Below, piece after piece: positions 1-9,900 of a stretch of 35,083 nt of DNA; the first letter of the stretch is position 1, and each line of letters begins with the position of its first letter. A program made the translations under genes and the position numbers. The notes beneath the pieces are model-generated. The model had not been told where the DNA came from and did not search any database. It saw only the letters and a list, made by a program, of their open reading frames with translations. Source of the stretch: Prevotellaceae bacterium (GTDB lineage Bacteria; Bacteroidota; Bacteroidia; Bacteroidales; UBA932). The DNA lies in NCBI GenBank assembly GCA_031276235.1, contig JAISNL010000017.1, positions 1 to 35,083 of the forward strand, written 5' to 3'.

Positions 1-37
1 AGTTGGCGGCTCAATAGTTCTAATTATATATTATGGA

Positions 38-280
38 ATGGAAAAGTCAGATATAATAAAAATAACGTTAAAACAATATTTGTTTATATTTGTGTTTTTT
101 GTGATACATTATGCCTTTACTCTCATTCTTTTTTGCAGAGAGCATTTGTATGTTTATGTTTCAGAAGATTTATTACGGATAATAATGTTGTTAATTGCTT
201 CAATTGGCGCGGTATCTGCATGGATTTACACTATGCACGTTAAACGAGAAATTGAGAAAGAAAAACAGACCGACATATAG
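38..280 (+). CDS. Small hypothetical membrane protein (two predicted TM segments)
   Basis: 80-aa ORF with hydrophobic stretches (YLFIFVFFVIHYAFTLILF; IIMLLIASIGAVSAWIY); no family recognised. Confidence 0.45.
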   Translation: MEKSDIIKITLKQYLFIFVFFVIHYAFTLILFCREHLYVYVSEDLLRIIMLLIASIGAVSAWIYTMHVKREIEKEKQTDI

Positions 281-423
281 TTGGTGTGCAATAAACATTA
301 ACCTGTTGTGCATTTGAATAATGAAAAAGCACAACATGTTTGTTTTTATGTTGTTGCAAATGTTAATCCTTCTTTGGTGCTTAAATTGATTGAAAGATAT
401 GATTAGCAAACTGAAACACCGAA

Positions 424-1113
424 TCAATCTACAGGTTTATATTTTTGCTTTGCCTGTTCGCGAGTCATTGCTTCAAAGTGCCACCATTCGTTTTGTATAT
501 GTCTGAAACCTGCGCTTTTCATGGCGTTGCGCAGAATCAGGCGATTGTTTATCTGTTGCTGAGTCAGTTTTTTTTCCTGCAAAAATTTTTGTTCGTAGCG
601 AGGTTGCGATTTTTCAGTAAATTCATCAAAGCCAGATCCCATATCAATGGCATTTCCCTGTTCATCCGCAATGCCAACATCAACAGCAACGCCGTAACTG
701 TGCATACTTATACGGGACGGACTTGCTACATAATTTTTCCAGTTGCTGTTTTTCACCACGTCCCACATCTTTTGCTGTACGCTGCGCGGTCGCGTAGCAT
801 CGTAAATCACAATATTCCAGTTTTTATGCTTCTCTTTTATCTTTTTTTGAGCATTTGCAAGCATTTTGGCAACTTCGGGCTGCAAATACGCTTCGCAAAA
901 ATCTCCATACAGATTTTTGCCCGTAAAATTATCGCCTGTCGCATATTTCAAATCAACAATAATACTTGTATCCACAGTTTTGATATTCACGAGACCGATT
1001 TTCTGCAATTTTTGTGCAGTTGCGCTCTCGGTCGATTGCTGACAAAATGCGCCAGCCGCAAGTTGCGATATTATTAACAATATCCATAAAATTTTTTTCA
1101 TATTTTTTTTCAT
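424..1113 (-). CDS. D-alanyl-D-alanine dipeptidase, VanX/M15D-like, with N-terminal signal peptide
   Basis: Motifs typical of the family: YDATRPRSVQQKMWD, SRISMHSYGVAVDVGI...DMGSGFDEF, NEWWHFE; signal peptide MKKILWILLIISQLAAGAFC. Confidence 0.9.
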   Translation of the reverse strand: MKKNMKKILWILLIISQLAAGAFCQQSTESATAQKLQKIGLVNIKTVDTSIIVDLKYATGDNFTGKNLYGDFCEAYLQPEVAKMLANAQKKIKEKHKNWNIVIYDATRPRSVQQKMWDVVKNSNWKNYVASPSRISMHSYGVAVDVGIADEQGNAIDMGSGFDEFTEKSQPRYEQKFLQEKKLTQQQINNRLILRNAMKSAGFRHIQNEWWHFEAMTREQAKQKYKPVD

Positions 1114-1306
1114 TTAAGATACATATCATGAATAATGACAGTGCAAATATAATCAAAAGCAGCAAATGATAATTTTTTCTTTTTTGTCTTGATACAAATG
1201 AAACGGAAATAAATATTTACAATAAGGAAACGCTAATTTCATACATTGTATGATGTTCTCAAAGCGGCAGAATAAGCGTGCTGCGTTGTTGAGTCGTCAT
1301 GCAGGT

Positions 1307-2341
1307 TTATCTTATGTTTCTGCTGTTTAATGCCTGCTGGTAGGCTTTGGCGTTTTGGTTGTGTTGAGCAAGCGTTTTTGCAAATGAATGTTTGCCCGAA
1401 AAATCGTCTTTTGCACAAAAATAATAATAATCGTGATGCTCATAGTTAAGCACAGCATCTATTGCCGCTATTGATGGCATACAAATTGGCGATGGCGGCA
1501 AACCCTTATATTTGTAAGTATTATACGGCGAGTCGTAATCTGTGTGCCTGTTCAATACTCTGCGAATGGAAAAATCGCCTATCGCAAATTTTACAGTAGG
1601 ATCGGCTTGCAGTAACATGCCTGATTTTATGCGATTAATGTAAACTCCTGCAATTACAGGCATTTCGGAAACTATGTTTGTTTCTTCGGCAACTATCGAG
1701 GCTAAAACGCTTGCTTCGTTTTGCGTCAAGCCGATTTGTTGAAGTTTTGCCATGCGTCTGTCGTTCCAAAATTTTTTATATTCCTTATACATGCGTTCTA
1801 TGAAAGCATACGAATCGGTATTCCAGTACATTTCGTAAGTATTGGGAATAAACATTCCTGTTACCGTTTTATTATCAAATCCGAATTTGCTGAGAAAATC
1901 ATTGTCATTTAATGCTCTGCTTATTGATGCAGAATCGGTTTCGAGGTATCGGGCGGCAATGGATGCAATTTTTTCATTACTGCGGATATTGCCTGCAAAA
2001 GTTATTCGTACCGTTGACTGATTGCCTGATCGCAGCATATTAATCAATGCTTTGTTATTCATGCGTTTTATGATTTTGTAACGTCCGGGCTTTGCTCTGT
2101 TGAATTTCAAAAAATGCGCCGCACGTTTAAAGGTATTCATATCAACAATAATATCTTGATTTTCCAGTATGTCAAAAATATCATTAATACCTGCGCCTGT
2201 AGGAATATAAAAAAAACCTGACTTTGTGACATTTGTATTCGGAGCATAAAAATACTGATAAAATTTATATGCCGCAAAAACTGCCATACAAAGCAGCAAA
2301 CCTGATATTAACGATATTATTTTTTTCTTTTTTGGGTTCAT
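1307..2341 (-). CDS. mltG: Endolytic peptidoglycan transglycosylase MltG (YceG-like)
   Basis: Motifs ASIVAEETNIVSEMPVIAGVYINRIKSGMLLQADPTVKFAIG and YNTYKYKGLPPSPICMPSIAAIDAVLNYEHHDYYYFCAKDDFSGKHSFAKTLAQHNQNAKAY; N-terminal TM helix. Confidence 0.95.
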   Translation of the reverse strand: MNPKKKKIISLISGLLLCMAVFAAYKFYQYFYAPNTNVTKSGFFYIPTGAGINDIFDILENQDIIVDMNTFKRAAHFLKFNRAKPGRYKIIKRMNNKALINMLRSGNQSTVRITFAGNIRSNEKIASIAARYLETDSASISRALNDNDFLSKFGFDNKTVTGMFIPNTYEMYWNTDSYAFIERMYKEYKKFWNDRRMAKLQQIGLTQNEASVLASIVAEETNIVSEMPVIAGVYINRIKSGMLLQADPTVKFAIGDFSIRRVLNRHTDYDSPYNTYKYKGLPPSPICMPSIAAIDAVLNYEHHDYYYFCAKDDFSGKHSFAKTLAQHNQNAKAYQQALNSRNIR

Positions 2342-2430
2342 AATAATCTATTTTGGATGCAAATATATTAATGTTTCCAAAATTTTCATACATTTGCGCA
2401 ATAATATGTTTATTTATTAAAAGAAAAATT

Positions 2431-2955
2431 ATGAAAGATTTTACGGAACTGATGTTTTTCATAGCGCCTGCAGCGCTTGTTGCCGTCAGCGTTTATATAG
2501 TTTTGCAAAAAATGTTGAAAAACGATGAAGCGCAACGAAATTTTATATTGAAAAAAACATCGCGCCAATCTACAATTACCATACGTCTGCAAGCATACGA
2601 GCGATTAACGCTTTTTTTGGAGCGCATATCTCCCGATTCGCTTGTTTTGCGCATACATCAGCAAAATATGAGCAATCAGGATTTTCACATATTATTGCTT
2701 TCATCTGTGCGCGAAGAGTTTGAACACAATCTTTCTCAACAGCTTTATATAGGCAACGATGTTTGGGAAACGGTGAAGGCGGCAAAAGAAAGCCTGATAA
2801 TGCACATCAACGAATCGGCGGCAAAGATAAATGCCGAACAGTCTTCGCTTGAACTCGCCCGATTGATTGTGGAAAGTTATGCCTGCGATGGCAAAGGCAA
2901 TTTAATTCAAACTGCAATTAACATGCTCAAAAACGAAGCAAAAAAATTATTTTAA
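2431..2955 (+). CDS. Conserved Bacteroidota membrane-anchored protein of unknown function
   Basis: ORF track starts at 2353; the in-frame ATG at 2431 (MKDFTELMFFIAPAALVAVSVYIVLQKML) is the more likely start; N-terminal TM then a helical QAYERLTLFLERISP domain, a pattern I associate with small conserved Bacteroidota proteins. Confidence 0.7.
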   Translation: MKDFTELMFFIAPAALVAVSVYIVLQKMLKNDEAQRNFILKKTSRQSTITIRLQAYERLTLFLERISPDSLVLRIHQQNMSNQDFHILLLSSVREEFEHNLSQQLYIGNDVWETVKAAKESLIMHINESAAKINAEQSSLELARLIVESYACDGKGNLIQTAINMLKNEAKKLF

Positions 2956-2973
2956 CCATATCAGATATAAGTT

Positions 2974-4062
2974 ATGAAACGTATATTTTTGCCTGTTTTT
3001 GTATGCTTTGCATTTATATGCAATTTATACGGTAACGACACGTTGCGGCTTGTTTTCATGGGAGATATAATGCAGCACTCGCCTCAAATAAATGCGGCAA
3101 AAATGCCTGATGGCACATATAATTACGATTCGTGTTTTTCGTTTGTCGCCAGTGAAATAGAATATGCCGATTTTCGAGTTGCCAATCTTGAATTTACTTT
3201 GGCGGGCGCACCGTATAGCGGTTATCCGCGTTTCAGCGCTCCCGATGCAATAGCGGAAACATTAAAAAAGGCGGGAATAGATTTATTGTCAACTGTAAAC
3301 AATCACAGCTGCGACAGAGGTTCTAAAGGAATTGTACGCACGCTGGACGTTCTCGACCAACTTGGAATATATCGCGTTGGAACATACAGAAATATTGCCG
3401 AAAAAACCTTTTTATATCCGCAAATTGTAGATATGAAAGGAATTCGTATAGCGTTTTTAGCCTATACTTACGGCACAAACGGACTGCCTATCGGCTATCC
3501 AAATATCGTGAATTTAATTGATACAGCCGAAATTGTAAACGATATTAAACTTGCCGAAAAATATGACCCCGACATGATAATTTGTTTGATGCATTGGGGA
3601 TTGGAATATCAGTTAAAGCAAAATTCCGAACAGACAGCGCTTGCACAATTTATGATTTCGCGTGGAGTAAATATTATCATAGGTTCTCATCCTCATGTTG
3701 TTCAACCTATGGAAACTCAAACCGACAGTATGGGCAATATCAAGTCGGCTGTTGTATATTCGCTTGGAAACGCCGTATCAAATCAAAATTACGAACATAC
3801 CGACATTGGGGCAACAGCCCACATTGCCATTGTGAAAAACGATACGGCAACAAAAATTATTGACTGCAAATATTCGCTTATTTTACGCCATCGCCCTGCG
3901 GAAAACGGGAAAACAAAATTTTACATTATTCCTGCAAACAAGTTTTACGATAATCGCCATCTTTTCACGGCAACTGAATATGCAGCCTTGCGCAAAACCC
4001 TTGAAAATACCCAAAAACGGCTGAAAGCAGGCAACAGAAATTTTGATGAAAAAACATATTGA
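2974..4062 (+). CDS. CapA family protein (PGA_cap metallophosphatase-like)
   Basis: LVFMGDIMQHSPQI, ANLEFTLAG, STVNNHSCDRG, CLMHWGLEYQ, IIGSHPHVVQPME are hallmark CapA-type motifs; signal peptide. Confidence 0.9.
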   Translation: MKRIFLPVFVCFAFICNLYGNDTLRLVFMGDIMQHSPQINAAKMPDGTYNYDSCFSFVASEIEYADFRVANLEFTLAGAPYSGYPRFSAPDAIAETLKKAGIDLLSTVNNHSCDRGSKGIVRTLDVLDQLGIYRVGTYRNIAEKTFLYPQIVDMKGIRIAFLAYTYGTNGLPIGYPNIVNLIDTAEIVNDIKLAEKYDPDMIICLMHWGLEYQLKQNSEQTALAQFMISRGVNIIIGSHPHVVQPMETQTDSMGNIKSAVVYSLGNAVSNQNYEHTDIGATAHIAIVKNDTATKIIDCKYSLILRHRPAENGKTKFYIIPANKFYDNRHLFTATEYAALRKTLENTQKRLKAGNRNFDEKTY

Positions 4063-4111
4063 CGCAGGTCTAAATCTCAAATAATTTACTGCATGATAAA
4101 AACAGATGGCA

Positions 4112-4135
4112 GTAAATGAGTAAATGAGTAAATGA
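4112..4135. repeat. Short tandem repeat, GTAAATGA x3
   Basis: GTAAATGAGTAAATGAGTAAATGA read directly. Confidence 0.9.
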
Positions 4136-4170
4136 GTGAGGGGTTGAAAATAATAATTAATAATGAACAT

Positions 4171-4203
4171 CATTGCGAGAAGCGACACTACGAAGCAATC
4201 CAG
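4171..4203. repeat. Dispersed palindromic repeat of the CATTGCGAG...GAAGCAATCCAG type
   Basis: CATTGCGAGAAGCGACACTACGAAGCAATCCAG; ATTGC/GCAAT ends are inverted; resembles intergenic repeats seen in many unrelated bacterial genomes. Confidence 0.6.
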
Positions 4204-4270
4204 AAAAGTGAGTAGTAAATAATAAATAGAGACATGAAAAAACAACTTTCAACTTTTCATCCCATAGCCA

Positions 4271-4438
4271 TAAATTTATATCGAGACGTATATAAATTTA
4301 TCATTCGACAGACGTAAATTTCTATCGAGACAAAAAAAAATTTTCATCGAGACGCACGTAAATTTCTATCGAGACAAAAATTTACGTCTGTCGAAGAGAA
4401 AAAACAGGAGGATTTTGTCAGGGCAAAACATAAGATAA
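4271..4438. repeat. 22-bp-unit tandem array with internal inverted repeat, copy 1
   Basis: Units of type AAATTTCTATCGAGACNNNNNN; 18-bp perfect inverted arms TTCGACAGACGTAAATTT (4304-4321) and AAATTTACGTCTGTCGAA (4378-4395); near-identical copy at 5971-6160. Confidence 0.95.
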
Positions 4439-4469
4439 GGAATGAAAAATAAATAAGATATAAAAAACA

Positions 4470-4738
4470 AACCTCATTTTGACCTAATTTTCCTTACAAA
4501 ACAACCACAGTAACCACAATAAACCAACGATGATGACATCATTACCTCATTATTTTTGCTTTCCTATTAATGGGATAATGAGGTAAATGTATGTTATTTA
4601 TCTATGCTACTGATGTTGTTTTGTTTTTTTTGAATTAGGTGAAAATTAGGTTTTATTAATTCTTGTTCACAATGCAACGTCCTTATTTTTTTCACTTTCA
4701 ACTTTAGTAGTTGTTATATTATATTAATTTTTCATCCC
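4470..4738. repeat. Long imperfect foldback (MITE/REP-like) intergenic element, copy A
   Basis: Inner stem TTACCTCATTAT (4542-4553) / ATAATGAGGTAA (4575-4586); outer arm AAACCTCATTTTGACCTAATT...ACAAAACAAC pairs imperfectly with GTTGTTTTGT...AATTAGGTGAAAATTAGGTTT; related copy at 14321-14479. Confidence 0.75.
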
Positions 4739-4863
4739 TTATTGTATCAATAAATTTAACCTTTCATTGGATAAGGCTTTTTGTTAAATTTTATTAAATT
4801 TGAATAGTTTCAGATATTGTATTTTAATTTTTTATAATTTTATTTTCAATATTAAAAATTAAC

Positions 4864-5061
4864 ATGTTTAAATGTAATAATGATATTATCAAATATTTAG
4901 TATGGATTATTATTTCTCTCATGCCGAGTATGTTTGCGCTTGCCATATACAGATACAATAAACCAAATCATAAATTAACAGAATCCAAATCTTTGTTTTT
5001 TCAACAAAATTGCATTTTTTGGCTGGGGCGGTGCAACTGCATAGAGGTTTGGCTGCGATAA
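4864..5061 (+). CDS. Small hypothetical protein, doubtful
   Basis: 65-aa ORF with one hydrophobic segment; followed by a stem-loop at 5048-5100; no family recognised. Confidence 0.25.
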   Translation: MFKCNNDIIKYLVWIIISLMPSMFALAIYRYNKPNHKLTESKSLFFQQNCIFWLGRCNCIEVWLR

Positions 5062-5254
5062 AATCCGAATAATTGTGATTTTACAATAAAGGCAGCCAAA
5101 ATATTTAATCAATTAAAAAAATAACTTAATTCGAATCTGTTTTAAGATTCATAATTATAAAAATAAAAAAATGAGGAAAATAATAGATGTAAATTACTTG
5201 TGTATTGTGCATCATGATAATAGTAGAAGTGAAACATTAAAAAACTGTCGGAAG

Positions 5255-5836
5255 ATGAAACTAATAATTAAAAAAATTGCATTAGTTATTGCTGCTGTTT
5301 TTTTATTTAATAATGCCTTTGCTCAAAGCGAAGCCAAAAATGTTATTCGCGTAGGCGCAGGAGCTAATTTTAGCGATCATGTAAGTGGAGAAAAATATAG
5401 TGCAGGAACAGCATTAGAAACTGAGTACCAACGCACATTGTCAAAATATATTGGGCTTACGTTTAACCTGTCTACAAAATCACTTCATTACGGTAAATAT
5501 CATGATGTATCTGATATATCTTATGCATTGGGAGCAATGGTTACTCCTTTCCCCGATAATTTCAGATGGATAAAAGTTGGCGCAGGATTAGCTTCACGTC
5601 ATTATGTAAATTCATGGGCAACAGAAGTGCCTATAGGTGATTCAGATTATAGATATAATGTGATATATTACCGCAACAGCGGCGATGTCATTGGTATTGA
5701 TTTTGTTGGAAGGCTTTATGTTATTGACAATTCAAAATATGAATTGTTTGCCTCATATCGACTTAAAACAAGTTTTAATTCAGGTCTTCAAATGAATAAT
5801 GCTTTACTGTGTTTGTGCTTTGGCGTTAAGTTTTGA
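5255..5836 (+). CDS. Outer-membrane beta-barrel protein, hypothetical
   Basis: In-frame ATG at 5255 gives a clean signal peptide MKLIIKKIALVIAAVFLFNNAFAQS; alternating amphipathic strands and terminal LCLCFGVKF; ORF track start at 5171 adds an unlikely 28-aa leader. Confidence 0.7.
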   Translation: MKLIIKKIALVIAAVFLFNNAFAQSEAKNVIRVGAGANFSDHVSGEKYSAGTALETEYQRTLSKYIGLTFNLSTKSLHYGKYHDVSDISYALGAMVTPFPDNFRWIKVGAGLASRHYVNSWATEVPIGDSDYRYNVIYYRNSGDVIGIDFVGRLYVIDNSKYELFASYRLKTSFNSGLQMNNALLCLCFGVKF

Positions 5837-5861
5837 TATGTTATTGAAAATAATTAAAACG

Positions 5862-5895
5862 ATAGCATCTGCGGTTTTGCGGATGCTATTTTTCT
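5862..5895 (+). terminator. Rho-independent-like terminator downstream of the beta-barrel gene
   Basis: Stem ATAGCATC (5862-5869) / GATGCTAT (5882-5889) followed by a T run. Confidence 0.7.
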
Positions 5896-5970
5896 TTAGT
5901 CGTATCTTATGTATCATTCAAATTATTAATCAACAGTAATTATAAATGAAAATTAACAGAAAAATGCAGA

Positions 5971-6160
5971 TAAATTTATATCGAGACGTATATAAATTTA
6001 TCCTTCGACAGACGTAAATTTCTGTCGAGACGCACGAAAATTTTCATCGAGACAAAAAAAAATTTTCATCGAGACGCACGTAAATTTCTGTCGAGACAAA
6101 AATTTACGTCTGTCGAAGAGAAAAAACAGGAGGATTTTGTCAGGGCAAAACATAAGATAA
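5971..6160. repeat. 22-bp-unit tandem array with internal inverted repeat, copy 2 (one extra unit)
   Basis: Same sequence as 4271-4438 plus one additional 22-bp unit; 18-bp inverted arms at 6004-6021 and 6100-6117. Confidence 0.95.
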
Positions 6161-6340
6161 ATTTGTTTGAAGACGCTTTGCGAGTTGCATGTTATTTGTC
6201 AAAAAAAACATCATACTTTAATACCTTTTCTTGCTCTATGGATGTTAAATTTAACAAAAAAGCGGCAGCAGTATTAATAAAAAATGCAAGTTGTGAAAAA
6301 TAATTATAATTTTGCGGATTATAAAGTCTATATTAATTAT

Positions 6341-6919
6341 ATGTACGAATATATTAAAGGAAACATAACAGAATTAACACCTGCCTGCGCTATTGTAGAA
6401 ACATGCGGAATAGGTTATTTTATCAACATATCGCTGCAAACTTACGGACAGATACGTCAAAACAGCGAAGTGCGCCTGCTGTTGCACTATATTGTTCGCG
6501 ACGATGCACACATACTGTTCGGTTTTTTTGACGAAGACGAGCGCAATGTTTTTCGTTTGTTGCTTTCGGTAAACGGAATAGGCGCAAATACGGCACGCAT
6601 GATGCTGTCGTCAATAACATCGCATGAAGTACGCATGGCAATAGAAAAAGATGATATCACAAAACTGAAAACCGTGAAAGGCATAGGACTGAAAACAGCG
6701 CAGCGCATTATTGTTGACCTGAAAGATAAGATATCGAAAACTCCCGCCGGCAATATTTTTATATCTAAAGACAGTCGAGTTAGAGACGAAGCGGTGTCTG
6801 CAATGATAACTCTGGGGTTTACAAAAAATTCAGTAGAAAAATGTATAGATGCATTACTTTTGAACGAACCCGATTTGAATGTTGAATCTATCATAAAACG
6901 AGCATTAAAACAACTTTAA
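6341..6919 (+). CDS. ruvA: Holliday junction branch migration protein RuvA
   Basis: MYEYIKGNITELTPACAIVETCGIGYFINIS, FFDEDERNVFRLLLSVNGIGANTARMMLS, VKGIGLKTAQRIIVDLKDK; the in-frame ATG at 6341 matches the usual RuvA N-terminus better than 6284. Confidence 0.95.
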   Translation: MYEYIKGNITELTPACAIVETCGIGYFINISLQTYGQIRQNSEVRLLLHYIVRDDAHILFGFFDEDERNVFRLLLSVNGIGANTARMMLSSITSHEVRMAIEKDDITKLKTVKGIGLKTAQRIIVDLKDKISKTPAGNIFISKDSRVRDEAVSAMITLGFTKNSVEKCIDALLLNEPDLNVESIIKRALKQL

Positions 6920-6938
6920 TTAATCGTAAATATCTGCT

Positions 6939-9900
6939 ATGACAATAAATATGAAAATAAAATATAATAACTTGAAACTGTTAGCAAAAAGAATATTTTT
7001 GACAGTATTTTCGCTGTGTGCGCTTATAACATACATGTCGGCTCAAACGTCAGGCACAAGCGGCAATAGAAGTTGGACTGACATACAGGAAAATGTGATA
7101 ATAGAATATGACAGAGTTACGGATAAATACATATTTTATCGCATGGAAGGCAGCCAAAAATCACATCCTTTCAAAGTGATGGACAAGGAAGAATTTGAAA
7201 AATATCAAATCCAAAATTCAGTGCGCAATTCATGGATAGAACAGCGAAATACAGCCTCATCGGCTCAAAGCGGCGGTTCGGGTTCAGAATATGGATTTGG
7301 CACTGTAGGCATGAGAATAGACAATAATATTTTCGGTTCTATTTTCGGAGGCAACGAAATAGTAATAGTGCCGCAAGGTTCTGTTGAAGTTATTTTTACA
7401 ATCAACAATACCAAAACTACCAATCCTATGGTTGCCGCCAATTACCGCTCGTCAACAAGTTTTGATTTCGACACAAAATTTCAATTCAACGTAACGGGAA
7501 GCATTGGCGACAGGGTAAAAGTAGATTTTAATTATAATACCGAAGCTACTTTTGATTTTGAAACAAAATTAAAAGTAGGATACGAAGGCGGCGAAGATGA
7601 TATTATTCAGAAAATTGAGGTAGGCAATGTTTCATTTCCACTGACAGGAACATTGATTTCAGGCGCGCAAAACCTGTTTGGCGTCAGAACTGATTTGAAA
7701 TTTGGAAAATTAACAGTGTCGGGCGTTCTCTCAAAGCAGGAAAGCGAATCAAAAACAATGGAAATAAAAGGAGGAGCGCAAATCAGCGATTTTGAAATAC
7801 GCTCCGACGAATACGACGCAAATCGGCATTTCTTCCTTTCACAAACCTTCCGCGACAATTACGACCGCTCATTGAGAAATATTCCATATGTTCAATCGGG
7901 AATAAATATTACGAAAATAGAAGTCTGGGTTACCAACAAAACGAGTAATTTCGACAATTCGCGAAGCATTGTAGGATTTATCGACCTTGCCGAACCCAGA
8001 GTAATGCATCAGGCGTCTCGATTCCAGAAACCAAGCCCGCCGGCATTTCCTGTCGACAATGCAAACAGACTGCTCGAAGTTCTGGATACTGCGTCATTCC
8101 GCGCTGTGGCAGACGTTACTTCATATCTTAATGCAAACATGATGGTTAGCGGAAACGATTATGAAAAACTTGAAAATGCACGCAAACTGGTAGAAGGAAC
8201 AGATTATACATTGAACCAGCAACTCGGCTACATATCGCTGAACAGCGCCCTCAACAACGATGAAGTGCTTGCCGTAGCCTACGAATATACGGCAAACGGA
8301 GTTTCATATACAGTAGGCGAACTTTCAACATCAGGGATAATATCGCCAAAAGTGCTGATAGCAAAATTGCTGAAAGGCACAAATCTTACTCCCGCTCTGC
8401 CTACATGGAAATTAATGATGAAAAATATTTATACCGTTTCATCAATATCGTTTTCAAAGGATGAATTTTATCTTGATGTTTACTATCAAAACGATGAAGC
8501 GGGCGCAGACCTTACATTTTTGCCCGAAGGAGCAATAAAAAACACTCAGCTTATCAGAGTTTTGAATCTGGACAATATAAATTCTTCACAGGAAGCATAT
8601 CCTGACGGAATGTTCGATTTTGTAGAAGGCATAACGGTTTTATCAACGCGCGGACGAATTATGTTTCCCGTGTTAGAACCGTTTGGAAATTATCTTAAAG
8701 AAAAAATAAATAACGATGCAATAGCATCAAAATACATATATCAGGAATTATACGATTCTACGCTGGTAAAAGCCCGCGAACTTGCCGAAAAAAATAAATT
8801 CATCATAAAAGGATCGTTCAAATCGGAAGGCTCTTCGGAAATAATGCTCAGTGCATCCAATATTCCCGAAGGTTCGGTAACGGTAACGGTGAATGGAGTG
8901 AAACTTGTAGAAAATGTTGATTATGTCGTAAATTATACAATGGGAACAGTCAACATTATCAATTCGGCATATCTGCAATCGGGAATGACATTGAAAGTTT
9001 CGCTCGAAGACAACAGCCTGTTCAGTTTGCAGCAAAAAACAATGTACGGAGTGCATTTGAATTACGAAATAGACAAGAATTTCAATATAGGCGCAACATA
9101 TCTCGGTTTACACGAACGCCCAATGGTTCGTAAAGTTTCGTATGGAGAAGACCCTATATCCAATGCAATGCTGGGATTTAATTTGTCGTATAGAAAAGAA
9201 GCGCCGTTTTTAACAAAACTGGTAGATAATATACCTTTATTAAATACAAGAGAATCATCTTATTTGTCGGTAGATGCAGAATTTGCCAAACTGCTTGCTG
9301 GGCAATCAAGCAAAAGTTCATACATCGACGATTTTGAAGCATCACGAGCAACATTAGATTTACGCGCATTCAACGCATGGTCGCTTGCTAGCACGCCGCA
9401 AAAACAACCGGATATTTTTCCCGAAGGCGAATTAAGCGGCGATATAGACTACGGCAAAAACAGAGCAAAATTTGCATGGTATTCCATATCAACCGACCTG
9501 ACTCGAAATACAAGCTACACGCCTGCATACATAAGAAACAATCCAGAATTTCGCGAAAATCATTTTGTGCGCGAAATTCCTGTTACAGAAGTGTATCCCG
9601 ACAAGGAAATAACAACGGGATCATCCGAATACATATCCACTTTGAGCATGGCATTTTATCCAAACGAGCGCGGACCATACAATTACGACATAGCAAACAT
9701 CGGCGCAGACGGCAAATTCACAAATCCTGCACAACGCTGGGGCGGAATAATGCGTTCACTTACAGTTACCGATTTTGAAACAGCAAATTACGACCATATA
9801 GAATTTTGGCTGATGGATCCTTTCGTGTATAACCAAAACTCATCAGGCGGCGAACTGTATCTTAATTTGGGAAATATATCAGAAGACATACTTCGAGACG

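Noticed and set aside
445-1077. 210-aa plus-strand ORF opposite the VanX-like gene
   Set aside because: Fully antisense to a gene with clear family motifs; composition is not protein-like
3582-4245. ORFs 3582-3863 (+) and 3883-4245 (-) overlapping the CapA-like gene
   Set aside because: Shadow ORFs in alternate frames of a confidently assigned gene
4271-6160. Possible CRISPR array from repeated CGAGAC/AAATTT units
   Set aside because: Units are contiguous 22-bp tandem repeats without unique spacers of regular length, and no cas genes are present
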